In this document: positions 27,787-36,124 of the stretch, in pieces
Layout: each line of letters starts with the position of its first letter
Position numbering within the stretch: the first letter of the stretch is position 1
Source: Roseibacillus sp.
Lineage (GTDB): Bacteria > Verrucomicrobiota > Verrucomicrobiia > Verrucomicrobiales > Akkermansiaceae
Assembly: GCA_028821775.1 (NCBI GenBank)
Contig: JAPKFB010000001.1
Coordinates: 142,210-206,209 of the forward strand
Direction of reading: 5' to 3'
DNA: 64,000 nt
Notes under the pieces: generated by a model
What the model was told of the DNA's origin: nothing
The model's database searches: none
What the model saw: the letters and a program-made list of their open reading frames with translations, nothing else
Position numbers and translations under genes: made by a program

Positions 27787-28425
27787 CTACGAATCAGCCG
27801 AGCTGGATGGACCGGGCACCCCAAACTGAGTGTCGAGCCACGCGATGAATTGGTGGTGGCGGGCGAAGGCATACTGGTGGCAGCGGAAGCCCAGCTCCTC
27901 TCCCTTGGCAATATTTTCGGGGAGGTCGTCGATGTAGAGAGTGTCGGCGGGAACGAGGTCGTGTTGCGCGATGGCGTGATGGTAGATCGCAGCGTCCGGT
28001 TTGATCGCGCCCACCAGGTGCGAAAACACCCTCTCATCGAACTCTTCAAAGACATTGTAGTTTTTCAAGAGCCACTCCGCGTGCATGCAGTTGGTGTTTG
28101 AGAAGAGAATAATCTTCACGCCGAGGGACTTGAGAAATGCCGCCATAGTCCACATGCTGTGAATCGGTTCGAAGATCGAATTCCAAGCTTCCAGAAATGA
28201 CTCGGGCGATCCCGGGAAGCCGAGGCGTTCCGAAGCCCAGGTGATGAACTCGTCTTTCGCAATCGCTCCTGATTCGAGTTCATCCTTCTTTTCGAGGAGT
28301 CGATGGATGCGCTCCTTCGGGTTTTTCATGCTCGGGGGAACAAGCGCGGCGAGCGGGGTTTCGAAATCGAGATGGACGAGGACATTTCCGATATCGAAGA
28401 GGGCGGCGGTAGGGTGCGTGATCAT
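27787..28425 (-). CDS. HAD-superfamily hydrolase
   Basis: The ATG at 28425 gives 212 residues and overlaps the upstream glycosyltransferase stop in an ATGA arrangement, which suggests translational coupling; the longer open frame upstream lies inside that gene. Motif I is degenerate: THPTAALFDIGNVLVHLDF, where the usual DxDGT/DxGGV reads DIGNV, still with the nucleophile Asp. Motif II is IILFSNTN, motif III lysine lies in HLVGAIKPDAAIYHHA, and motif IV is TLYIDDLPENI. The layout matches the phosphatase group related to YihX and epoxide hydrolase N-terminal domains. The substrate is not predictable. Confidence 0.88.
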   Translation of the reverse strand: MITHPTAALFDIGNVLVHLDFETPLAALVPPSMKNPKERIHRLLEKKDELESGAIAKDEFITWASERLGFPGSPESFLEAWNSIFEPIHSMWTMAAFLKSLGVKIILFSNTNCMHAEWLLKNYNVFEEFDERVFSHLVGAIKPDAAIYHHAIAQHDLVPADTLYIDDLPENIAKGEELGFRCHQYAFARHHQFIAWLDTQFGVPGPSSSADS

Positions 28426-29546
28426 GAGTTTGCGCGCGCGGCGAGTTCGAGAACGAACTGAGCAGCCACATGGGAAGCGTGGGGGCGAGCGTGCTTGATG
28501 AGATGTTGTTTTTGGCGGCGCCACACTGCGGCATTGTCTGCGAGAAGATCGCGCAGGGCGGCCGCGAGGCTTTGATCGGTGTCTGCGAGATCGCCTCCCC
28601 CGATCCGGCGCAATAGTTCGAGATTTCCCTCTTCTTGACCTGGCACGAGATGGTGAATGAGCATGGGGCACTGCGCGGCCAAGGCTTCGTGAACAGTGGC
28701 CCCTCCGGCCTTGCCGACCACGAGATGATGATTGCAGAGCAGTTGTGGAACTCTGCGTGACCAGCCCTTGATCTGAACGCGACCAGGGTAGGCCTTGCTC
28801 AGTTCGCGGGCCTGCTTGTAGAGGCGGCGCAGGTTGCGGCCCAAAACCATGGTGAGTTCGGTAGGACAGCCATCATGCTCCAGCAGGACTTCTGCGGTGC
28901 GCCGCACCGCAGGGCGCTTGGCGGTGGGAAAGAAGAGAATCCGAAATGGCCGGGCCGGAGTATCGGCGGGAAGAGGGGTGAGGGTGTCGAGGACCGGGTC
29001 GACAGGGAATCCCGACTCGATGATCTTTTCGCCAGGAAGATCTTTTTCGATAAGCCCCCGCCTCGTTTCCTGATCAGTGACGAGCCAGTAGTCGGTGGGG
29101 GCCCTGCGCCAGGCGGCATTGATTTCGATGGAATCCGTCACGATGGTCACGAGGGGCCTCCTGCGTCCTCCCTCCCCGATGTGGCGGGCGGCGAAATAGG
29201 GGTAGAGGGGATAGGTAGAGACGATCACGTCTGGATCGAACTCATTGACCTGGCCGCTGAAAGCGCGTTCGACCGGCCTCATGAGGGGAAGCTCTTGCTT
29301 GTTGAAATCGCGCTTCTCGACCCCTTGGTAGATTCGATTCCATGTCCCGGGTAAATAAGTTGTGACAAATCGATAGCCGCCACGGAGGACCTTGTTGAGC
29401 CACGGTGATCCCTCGGCACAGGGATCAATCACGCGCACATCGGCAGAACCAGCGAGAGCCTTGGCCAAATTACGGGCGGCGCTATTGTGCCCATCGCCGA
29501 AACCCGCGGTGGTAATCAGGATGCGCGGCAGGCGATCGAGGCTCAT
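28422..29546 (-). CDS. MGDG-synthase-like glycosyltransferase (GT28 type)
   Basis: A 374-residue GT-B glycosyltransferase. The N-terminus ILITTAGFGDGHNSAARNLA carries the GxGH motif of the MGDG synthase/diglucosyl-diacylglycerol synthase N-terminal domain. DPDVIVSTYPLYPYFAARHI and VTIVTDSIEINAAWRRAPTD match the acceptor-side domain, with the TD motif. The C-terminal donor domain has PTELTMVLGRN and HHLVVGKAGGATVHEALAAQ, the nucleotide-sugar site. It probably transfers a sugar from a UDP-sugar to a lipid acceptor at the inner membrane. It overlaps the HAD hydrolase by four bases, so the two are likely one operon. Confidence 0.88.
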   Translation of the reverse strand: MSLDRLPRILITTAGFGDGHNSAARNLAKALAGSADVRVIDPCAEGSPWLNKVLRGGYRFVTTYLPGTWNRIYQGVEKRDFNKQELPLMRPVERAFSGQVNEFDPDVIVSTYPLYPYFAARHIGEGGRRRPLVTIVTDSIEINAAWRRAPTDYWLVTDQETRRGLIEKDLPGEKIIESGFPVDPVLDTLTPLPADTPARPFRILFFPTAKRPAVRRTAEVLLEHDGCPTELTMVLGRNLRRLYKQARELSKAYPGRVQIKGWSRRVPQLLCNHHLVVGKAGGATVHEALAAQCPMLIHHLVPGQEEGNLELLRRIGGGDLADTDQSLAAALRDLLADNAAVWRRQKQHLIKHARPHASHVAAQFVLELAARANS

Positions 29547-29668
29547 CTGCGCTTGTTGTAGGGTATCTCTGCACCTTCGGCCAGCGGAGTTGCAGGAATT
29601 GTGCGGCGCTTCCCAAGGTCATCCGGGGTTGCGTCAGGGGAGATTTCAGAGCAGGTTGTGGCCGACCC

Positions 29669-30742
29669 ATGGCGCATCAGAATCGATCATCCGGCAAGGA
29701 GTCCGGCTCCAACTCTCGCGAGGAGGAAGTGGTGCGCCTCCCTGTGTCCGATCGTGATCTCTCTCAGGATCTGGACGTGATGCCCTCTCCTCAGAAAATT
29801 TCGCGCATGCAGCCAACTGTTCAGGACTTGCTCGAAGATGGGGTTGAGGAGGGTGCGGAGCTGACGGCCGTTGATTTGGGGATTGGATGGGACGAGGAGG
29901 GTGGAGCGGGGTCGAGCACGCCCATGGGATGGCTGGTTTTGATTGGAGTGATGCTCGTGATTTTGGGCGGGTGGGCGATGACGAAACTGGTGAGCGGTGA
30001 AGCATCGGTTGCCGAGGCGAGTCAACATGCCCGCGATGAATTGAACCAGGACGAGAGGGAGCATCAGGATGCGCTGGTTCTATTGACCAAGGTGGAGAAC
30101 TTGGTGGTGGAATATCTCAAGGCAAGCGACATTGAGCGCAAGGTGTCGTTTGTCCGCCACCAGACTCGAGTCTTGCCCTTGATGCGGAACTACTACCAAC
30201 GTCATGAATTGAAGCCGGAGAAATTTGAGGCTCTCTGGGATTTTCATGCGGTGGGCGTCGGGAACTACCCCTTCTTTTTTCTTTCCGTGAAAGTGGAGGG
30301 TGAGGAGGCCCCCTTGGTTCTCTTTGCCGAGCAACTTGCAAATGGAGACCTGAAATTTGATTGGGAGTCCGAGGTGAGCTACCAGCCGATGGGGATTTCG
30401 GAGTACCTGGAGAAGAAGCCCACCGAGGCGATGGACTTTCGAGTACACGCCCGGCTTGATAGCTTTCTGGGCTATGAGTTTTCCGACGGGGATCGCTATC
30501 AGCCGTTGATGTTAACATTTCGCGACACGGATGAATTTCTATTTGGATATATTGATAAGAACAACCCAGAGGAAGCCGAGTTGACGGAGTATCTCTGGCG
30601 TGAGTCTTGGGCTCGCCAGCCCTTTCTGCTCAGATTGCGTTTTCTCCCCAATACCCAGTCGCAGCGATCAGTGTTGGTGGAGAAGGTTCTGGCCCCCCGC
30701 TGGGTTTACATTGAGCAGGGAGACGAGGAGCCTACTCCATGA
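29669..30742 (+). CDS. single-pass membrane protein of unknown function
   Basis: A 357-residue protein. Residues 1-85 are acidic and Ser-rich, probably disordered and cytoplasmic. One membrane segment lies at about 86-105 (PMGWLVLIGVMLVILGGWAM). The remaining 250 residues begin with a helical stretch containing VEYLKASDIERKVSFVRHQT, followed by a beta-rich domain with FHAVGVGNYPFFFLSVKVEG and FDWESEVSYQPMGISEYL. No named family is recognised; the layout is common for conserved verrucomicrobial unknowns. It is divergently oriented from the glycosyltransferase, with about 120 bp between them. Confidence 0.82.
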   Translation: MAHQNRSSGKESGSNSREEEVVRLPVSDRDLSQDLDVMPSPQKISRMQPTVQDLLEDGVEEGAELTAVDLGIGWDEEGGAGSSTPMGWLVLIGVMLVILGGWAMTKLVSGEASVAEASQHARDELNQDEREHQDALVLLTKVENLVVEYLKASDIERKVSFVRHQTRVLPLMRNYYQRHELKPEKFEALWDFHAVGVGNYPFFFLSVKVEGEEAPLVLFAEQLANGDLKFDWESEVSYQPMGISEYLEKKPTEAMDFRVHARLDSFLGYEFSDGDRYQPLMLTFRDTDEFLFGYIDKNNPEEAELTEYLWRESWARQPFLLRLRFLPNTQSQRSVLVEKVLAPRWVYIEQGDEEPTP

Positions 30743-31052
30743 GGGAGGGTTGAAATCCCTGCTGTGGATGCCCGGCCGAGAATGGCAATGGGAGCGCCTC
30801 GGTGGGTGGAGGCCCCTTGGGCTCCCTGGGTCGAATCTCCCCATCGAGGGATACGCCTCGCTCCCTTGTTGCGCCTCCCCGGCATAATAAGTTTGCGCGT
30901 ATGTTTCAACACCCCCTGAGGCACCCGTTCGTGTGGCCAAGCGAGGGCTGTTTTGGCAATCAGTCTGGTTGCGGGAGCGCTCTTGCGGTGGTAGGAGTCG
31001 GCATGCCGAGAGGCGATTCGACCTGCCGTGACGCTAACCCTGACCTAGCTAC
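30743..31052. other. intergenic region, nothing assignable
   Basis: About 310 bp without a supported gene. Near 31000-31015 there is the small palindrome TCGGCATGCCGA within GGTGGTAGGAG context. A related phrase (GGTAGGAG followed by a GGCG/CGCC-rich hairpin) occurs near 12020, so this may be a degraded copy of a short dispersed repeat. The similarity is short. Confidence 0.3.
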
Positions 31053-31769
31053 ATGAGATATTTCTTTCGGCCTACGGGCTTGATATTGGGTGCCCTGATG
31101 GCTCTCGCGACGACGACCTCTGCTCAGAAGTTGCCCGCAGTCCTTGGTGACTACCTGAAGCTGGATGCGCCCGTTCGGGGGCAAGTCGTGATTGTGGAAC
31201 CTCCGAAGGAGATTGGGGCCTATGTCAGGAAGGTCGAACAGGCTGCGAAAGCTGATCCGGAGTGGTTCACGAGCTACTCGAAGAGTTCCAAGGCCGGTTT
31301 GCCCTTGCCGTTTCACGAAAAGTTGGGGCTCACCAAGAAGGAGTACGATCTCTACAACAAGTTGTGGGATGAGCGGAAAATGAATCCTGTGAAGAACGGG
31401 AATGTGGTCGTTCGTCTGGAGAAAACCAAGAAGGACGATTGGATGATCCGGGTATCTGGCAAGGGTGTTTCGATCTCCCTCCTGCGCTATGAGGAAAAGG
31501 CGGATGTCGTAAAATCACCCAACGGGTTGTTGACGCGATTGAAGGATATCGATGCGGACCCGCGGAGCATCCTGGGAAATTGGACGGGACACGAGTGGAA
31601 ATTCGAGCAGGAAGACGGCCTTGGGAAAACCAAGGAGAACTTCGCGATCGGGAAGCTGGTTGGAACCAAGTACGGACTGTTGGTCTACCGCCTGCAATCG
31701 ACTTCCTTGGCGGGCCGACTTCTCTACGATAAGAGCATGGTGATCCGCTTTCCTCTCGCGGTGAAGTAG
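31053..31769 (+). CDS. secreted protein of unknown function
   Basis: A 238-residue exported protein with signal peptide MRYFFRPTGLILGALMALAT, cut near TTSAQ. The mature part is rich in Lys and charged residues, with PPKEIGAYVRKVEQAAKADP and LGLTKKEYDLYNKLWDERKM in the helical half and a beta-rich C-terminal half (NWTGHEWKFEQEDG, YGLLVYRLQSTSLAGRLLYD). I do not recognise a family. It ends 13 bp before the AsmA-like gene and may share its transcript, which hints at an envelope role. Confidence 0.8.
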   Translation: MRYFFRPTGLILGALMALATTTSAQKLPAVLGDYLKLDAPVRGQVVIVEPPKEIGAYVRKVEQAAKADPEWFTSYSKSSKAGLPLPFHEKLGLTKKEYDLYNKLWDERKMNPVKNGNVVVRLEKTKKDDWMIRVSGKGVSISLLRYEEKADVVKSPNGLLTRLKDIDADPRSILGNWTGHEWKFEQEDGLGKTKENFAIGKLVGTKYGLLVYRLQSTSLAGRLLYDKSMVIRFPLAVK

Positions 31770-31782
31770 CGTTGCCCAGCTT

Positions 31783-33285
31783 TTGAAGAATCGTTTGTAT
31801 CCAAGAGCGGGTGTCTTGTTCATTCGTTGGTTTGTGGTGCCTGCCATGTTGCTGGCAAGCGTTCTCCTGATCGCGTCAAACCTCGTGTTGCAGACCAACG
31901 CGGCGCGCGGCTGGTTCGAGAAGAAGCTGGAGCGCAGATCGGGGTTGGACTGGACGATCGGGTCCCTCTCCTGGACTCCCTGGACTGGAATTCACGTCGG
32001 CGATGTGAAGGCAGAGTTGTTGAATATGGAGGCCGCGGGCGAAGCACGACCACTCTACCAGGTGCAGGAGATAGAGGTGCAGATTTACTGGCTGGAAGTA
32101 CTGAATGGATTGCTGGAAGTGCGGGAGATTCGATTGAAGAATGGTCGGGTTGCTATTCCGATCGAACTCATGGCGCTCCTTCCGAAAAAGGAGAAGGAGT
32201 CCAATCCTGCGCTCGCCGATGAGGGAGCGGACCCCAAACCCACTTTACCCAGCGAGAAGCCCGATCCGGGTGCAGGTGCCGATTCAACGGAGAAGGCTGC
32301 TCCCAAGACCGGGCATGGGCCGCTAGTCGAACGTCCCCCTGCTGCGCGTCCTGTGAAGCTTGTGATCGACGGTTGCGAGTTGAGGCTCTATTCGATTTCC
32401 GACCAAGCAAAGAGTGAGCTCGCGCTGAAAAATGTGAGGGCCGAGGTGCCTCTCGCAGGGGAGGACCGCGAGGGATGGATCGAGACCGATGGACTCTATT
32501 TGGGCGGAAGGTCCCTGTCCGCTCCGATGCGCTCGGGACTTGAGTGGAAGCAGCCCCTGCTCCTCTTGCCGACAACGACCATGAGATGGGCCGGTCTCGA
32601 GGTTCATGCCGGGGCTTCGATCCGGGTGAGGAACGTGCCGAGATTCTTCGCAGAGGTTCGCGTGCCGGCGACGCCCTTGGAAGCAACTCCGGTGCCGGGA
32701 TGGCCGGAGTTGGCGGTTTCCTCCCAGAAGGTTACGATGTTCAGTCAGGTGGGTGGCTCGCTGAACGATTTTCGGAGTTGGCGGGGGAGTACCGTGATCG
32801 AAGCCACCCACCTCAACTTCAAGCACAAGATGCGGACGGATGGGCTCGGCTTTGAATCGGCACGCCTCACGACGAGGATGCGGGGAGGAACGTTTCAGGT
32901 TGTTGACGCTCGTCTTCTGAGCGAGCGCCTCTCCTTCCTGGGAAATGCCATCGTTGTTCCGGACGGACGAGTGAGGGGCGTGCTGCGGATCGTGGCCGAT
33001 CGTGAAAGTGCTACCGCTATTACCAGGCTCGCGGTAGGTTCCCTCCTGTCCCAGGGATGGACTCGCTCGTGGTTCAAGCCTCTTATCACTCCGGATCGGC
33101 AATTTCGCGATCTGCACGTCGAGGGGACGCTGAGCAAAGCCATGATTGATGTAGGGAGAAAGGGTGAGGAACTTGAAGTGCTCCAAGCCTGGGATCGTAT
33201 GTTTGCCTTTGTCAGAAACGAGGAGAAGGAAACGGAGCAGGGAGTACCGCCCACTCTGGATCGGGAGGGACTGATCCCGCAATGA
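31783..33285 (+). CDS. AsmA-like envelope protein
   Basis: A 500-residue protein with a TTG start at 31783; no better start exists upstream of the membrane segment. One N-terminal membrane anchor (RWFVVPAMLLASVLLIASNL, about 15-35) is followed by LERRSGLDWTIGSLSWTPWT and VLNGLLEVREIRLKNGRVAI, the type of sequence found at the start of AsmA/YhdP-like proteins. A Glu/Lys/Pro-rich linker covers about 135-185. The beta-rich remainder (LVIDGCELRLYSISDQ; LSFLGNAIVVPDGRVRGVLR) fits repeated strands of the lipid-transfer groove seen in this superfamily, though the protein is shorter than E. coli AsmA. Its stop overlaps the rsmD start, and waaA follows, supporting an outer-membrane biogenesis role. 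Confidence 0.65.
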   Translation: MKNRLYPRAGVLFIRWFVVPAMLLASVLLIASNLVLQTNAARGWFEKKLERRSGLDWTIGSLSWTPWTGIHVGDVKAELLNMEAAGEARPLYQVQEIEVQIYWLEVLNGLLEVREIRLKNGRVAIPIELMALLPKKEKESNPALADEGADPKPTLPSEKPDPGAGADSTEKAAPKTGHGPLVERPPAARPVKLVIDGCELRLYSISDQAKSELALKNVRAEVPLAGEDREGWIETDGLYLGGRSLSAPMRSGLEWKQPLLLLPTTTMRWAGLEVHAGASIRVRNVPRFFAEVRVPATPLEATPVPGWPELAVSSQKVTMFSQVGGSLNDFRSWRGSTVIEATHLNFKHKMRTDGLGFESARLTTRMRGGTFQVVDARLLSERLSFLGNAIVVPDGRVRGVLRIVADRESATAITRLAVGSLLSQGWTRSWFKPLITPDRQFRDLHVEGTLSKAMIDVGRKGEELEVLQAWDRMFAFVRNEEKETEQGVPPTLDREGLIPQ

Positions 33286-33839
33286 GAGTGATTGCGGGAA
33301 GGGCCAAGGGGACAAGACTCAAGGTCCCGCAGCGACTCACGCGACCCACTACCGATCGCTTGCGCGAGGCGCTCTTTTCAATCTTGGGGCCTCGCGTGAA
33401 CGATGCCCGGGTGCTCGATCTCTTTGCAGGATCCGGGGCGCTGGGAATCGAAGCGCTGAGCCGGGGAGCCGCCAGCGCGGTCTTTGTTGAATCGAACTGG
33501 GGCGCAGGCAAAGTGATCGTCGACAACCTGGAAAAGGCGGGTTTGGGGTCGGACGGATCCCTGGCCAAGCGCGATGTCTTCGATCTTCTCGGGACAATCT
33601 CGCAAACCTTCGATTTGATCTTGGCTGATCCGCCCTATGCCTCCAAGGCGGCCGAGGATCTCGCGGAAAAATTGATGGAGGACGAGAATCTTCCGGTCCG
33701 ACTGGCGCCTGAGGGACTCGTGATCCTGGAGGTGGAGTCGGAACGGCAACCACCGGAAGCGACCGCCTGGGAGTTGCTGGATCAGCGGAAGTACGGGAGT
33801 AGTACGATTCTGTTTTACGGGTTGCGAGAGGAAGCCTAG
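33282..33839 (+). CDS. rsmD: 16S rRNA (guanine966-N2)-methyltransferase
   Basis: A 185-residue RsmD, the normal family length. It starts MRVIAGRAKGTRLKVPQ and has the conserved RPTTDRLREALFSIL, the SAM-binding motif VLDLFAGSGALGIEALSRGA, and the catalytic DPPY at residues 116-119. It methylates N2 of G966 in 16S rRNA during 30S assembly. The start codon overlaps the AsmA-like stop (ATGA), and waaA begins 11 bp after its stop. Confidence 0.95.
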   Translation: MRVIAGRAKGTRLKVPQRLTRPTTDRLREALFSILGPRVNDARVLDLFAGSGALGIEALSRGAASAVFVESNWGAGKVIVDNLEKAGLGSDGSLAKRDVFDLLGTISQTFDLILADPPYASKAAEDLAEKLMEDENLPVRLAPEGLVILEVESERQPPEATAWELLDQRKYGSSTILFYGLREEA

Positions 33840-33850
33840 GTTTCGCGCCG

Positions 33851-35134
33851 ATGATGCTGGCAGTGCGATTGCTCTATAATTTGCTGCTGCCCTTCGTATG
33901 CCTCCTGGCTGCGGGACCGTGGCTCCTGCGCATGGCGCGGCGCGGTGGATTGAGCAATCGCTTGTGGGAGCGCCTCGGCTGCTATGATCGTGCGCCCGAA
34001 TGGGAGTCCGGCGGCGGGGTCTATGTGCACGCGGTGAGCGTGGGGGAGGTGATGATGGCCTTGAAAATGATTGAGCGGTGGCAGGAGACGAATCCGGAGG
34101 AGGAATTTGTGCTCGCGGCCACAACCTCGACGGGATTTCAGCTCGCCTTGGAGCAGGCGCCGGAGGGCGTGCGGGTGATCTACAGTCCGCTGGATCTTGG
34201 GTTCCTGATTCATCGCCTCTTCAATCGTTTCGAACCGAGCTTGATCGTCTTGGTGGATTCGGAAATGTGGCTCAACATGCTGTATCTTGCGGACATGAGG
34301 GGGATTCCGGTTGCGCTTATGAATGCGAGGTTGTCGCCGCGTTCGGCCGAGCGCTACGTGAAGTTCAAGCCGATCACGATGCCCATGCTCCGCCTCCTGA
34401 AGTTGGTGTGCGCGCAGGCTCAGGAACATCGCTTGATGTGGGAAAAAATCGGTTTTCCGGAAGGGGCCGTGGAAGTGACGGGGAGTGTGAAGTTTGACGG
34501 CGATGACCTGGTTTCCCCTCGAAAACGGGATGAGTTTCAGGGGATGCTCGATGCCTTTGGGGCCGGAAGGCCGATCGTTCTCGCGGCCAGTACGCATGCC
34601 GGCGAGGAGGAGTTGATCGCGAGCGCGGTGAGAGAGCTTCCCGGGGCTCTCGCCGTTCTCTTTCCGCGTCACGCGGAGCGGCGTTATGAGGTGAGGGCTG
34701 ATTTGGAGCGCGCAGGCATGGAAGTGGTCCTGCGGAGCGACTTCCATGCGCCCAGAGATCCTGCGCAGGCGGTGTTCGTGGTCGACACCACGGGGGAGCT
34801 GCGCGATTGGACCGCGCATGCCGATGTGGTGGTGATCGGCAAGAGTTTCTTGGCTCGCGGGGGACAGAATCCCACCGAAGCGATCGTGGCGAAGGTGCCA
34901 GTGGTCTGTGGGAGGCATATGGAAAACTTTGAGCCCCTCATCACCGAGCTGCGTGTGGTGAACGGCGTGCGGACGGTGCAGGATGAGGGCGCTCTGGTGG
35001 GGACTCTCCGAGACGTTTTGGAGAATGTCAGGGAGCGGACGAAGCTGATTCAGCGCGCGAGCTCCGTGCTGGATGGCCATCGGGGTGCGACGGCCCGAAC
35101 GATTACGCTCCTTCGCAAGTTGAAGGGGAAATAG
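33851..35134 (+). CDS. waaA: 3-deoxy-D-manno-octulosonic acid (Kdo) transferase
   Basis: A 427-residue Kdo transferase, close to the usual 420-430. The membrane-proximal N-terminus (LLYNLLLPFVCLLAAGPWLL) is followed by NRLWERLGCY and the conserved YVHAVSVGEVMMALKMIE. The GT-B C-terminal half contains VLAASTHAGEEELI and DVVVIGKSFLARGGQNPTEA, with the Kdo donor site. It adds Kdo from CMP-Kdo to lipid A precursor at the inner membrane, which means this organism makes lipopolysaccharide; lpxD at 45977 agrees. An ATG one codon later (33854) is an equivalent start. Confidence 0.95.
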   Translation: MMLAVRLLYNLLLPFVCLLAAGPWLLRMARRGGLSNRLWERLGCYDRAPEWESGGGVYVHAVSVGEVMMALKMIERWQETNPEEEFVLAATTSTGFQLALEQAPEGVRVIYSPLDLGFLIHRLFNRFEPSLIVLVDSEMWLNMLYLADMRGIPVALMNARLSPRSAERYVKFKPITMPMLRLLKLVCAQAQEHRLMWEKIGFPEGAVEVTGSVKFDGDDLVSPRKRDEFQGMLDAFGAGRPIVLAASTHAGEEELIASAVRELPGALAVLFPRHAERRYEVRADLERAGMEVVLRSDFHAPRDPAQAVFVVDTTGELRDWTAHADVVVIGKSFLARGGQNPTEAIVAKVPVVCGRHMENFEPLITELRVVNGVRTVQDEGALVGTLRDVLENVRERTKLIQRASSVLDGHRGATARTITLLRKLKGK

Positions 35135-35170
35135 GCTCCGTGCCCCGAAGATGGCTCATGGTCGATCGCC

Positions 35171-35989
35171 TCAGCGACCGCCGGTTCCCAAATGCCGCTG
35201 GCGATACTCTTCGATCTGGCGCTTCTTGAGATACTCGTAGTAGCGACGTGCGGCCTTGAGGTCGGGATTGGATTCGGGGTTTACAAAGGGGTTGTTGCTT
35301 CCGTACCAACTCCAGGGTCCACGGGGGATGTTGCCGAATTCCACAAAGCGCCAGTGAACCTTCTCGCCGGATTTGAGGGCAAGGAAATCTCGAACGGCCG
35401 GAGAAACATCGATGCCGGCCTTGCCGTTTTCGTGATTCCGCGGGGCCTGGCCTCCGAAGACGTATTTCCAATCGTCGGTCACGAATGGTCCGCAATCTTC
35501 CCACTGTGCGTAACAGACCTTGCCCTTGTAGTAGAGCTGGAGCCAGCGTCCGTGGCAGCAGGAGGTGCCCGGTTTCGGATTGTAGCGTGCAAACCACGGT
35601 ACCACCTGTGAGGCCTCGGGACGGTGTTTGCGATGATCGAGGCAGTCGTTGTAGGGGAGGGCGATGTAGAAGGGATTCAAGCGGGGGCTGAACGCCTTGG
35701 GCGCAAACTTCTCGCGGGCTCCTGGATCAGGGTTGTCGTAGCCCCCGAAGTTTTTCTGCCACTCTCCGTCCCAGGAGGAGTGGTGATTGGAGGTCGTGTT
35801 GCGGCCCCCGGGCTTTTCGCCGATCCAAAACACGGTGGCGGTCACATTTTTCCGCCAGGGATATACGGTTCGGATATATTGATAGGGATTTGGAGGGGCC
35901 TTGGTAGGGGCGTTCACCCGGGGACCATTCTGCGCCCAGAGAGAGGCCCAGGCACTGAAAAGGAGGGTGATGAAAAGCAGGCGGATCAA
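35171..35989 (-). CDS. secreted protein of unknown function, beta-barrel-like C-terminus
   Basis: A 272-residue exported protein (signal MIRLLFITLLFSAWASLWAQ). The mature part opens with TVYPWRKNVTATVFWIGEKP and contains conserved Cys residues in LPYNDCLDHRKH and GTSCCHGRWLQLYYKGKVCY. The segment AGIDVSPAVRDFLALKSGEK followed by VHWRFVEFGNIPRGPW resembles the late part of double-psi beta-barrel domains (RlpA or expansin type), which would suggest cell-wall or polysaccharide binding; this is tentative. The C-terminus is a charged helix. It converges with waaA. Confidence 0.75.
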   Translation of the reverse strand: MIRLLFITLLFSAWASLWAQNGPRVNAPTKAPPNPYQYIRTVYPWRKNVTATVFWIGEKPGGRNTTSNHHSSWDGEWQKNFGGYDNPDPGAREKFAPKAFSPRLNPFYIALPYNDCLDHRKHRPEASQVVPWFARYNPKPGTSCCHGRWLQLYYKGKVCYAQWEDCGPFVTDDWKYVFGGQAPRNHENGKAGIDVSPAVRDFLALKSGEKVHWRFVEFGNIPRGPWSWYGSNNPFVNPESNPDLKAARRYYEYLKKRQIEEYRQRHLGTGGR

Positions 35990-36124
35990 AATCGAGTGGT
36001 GGGAAAAATTATAGCGCAGGAGTCAAGGGCCGCAAGGTTGGAGCGGGGGATGGCGTTCCGAGGCCGTTCTGTTGTTGAATGTCAATCGAATTGGTGGAGG
36101 GGAGTTTCCCCGAGGAACGGCTCC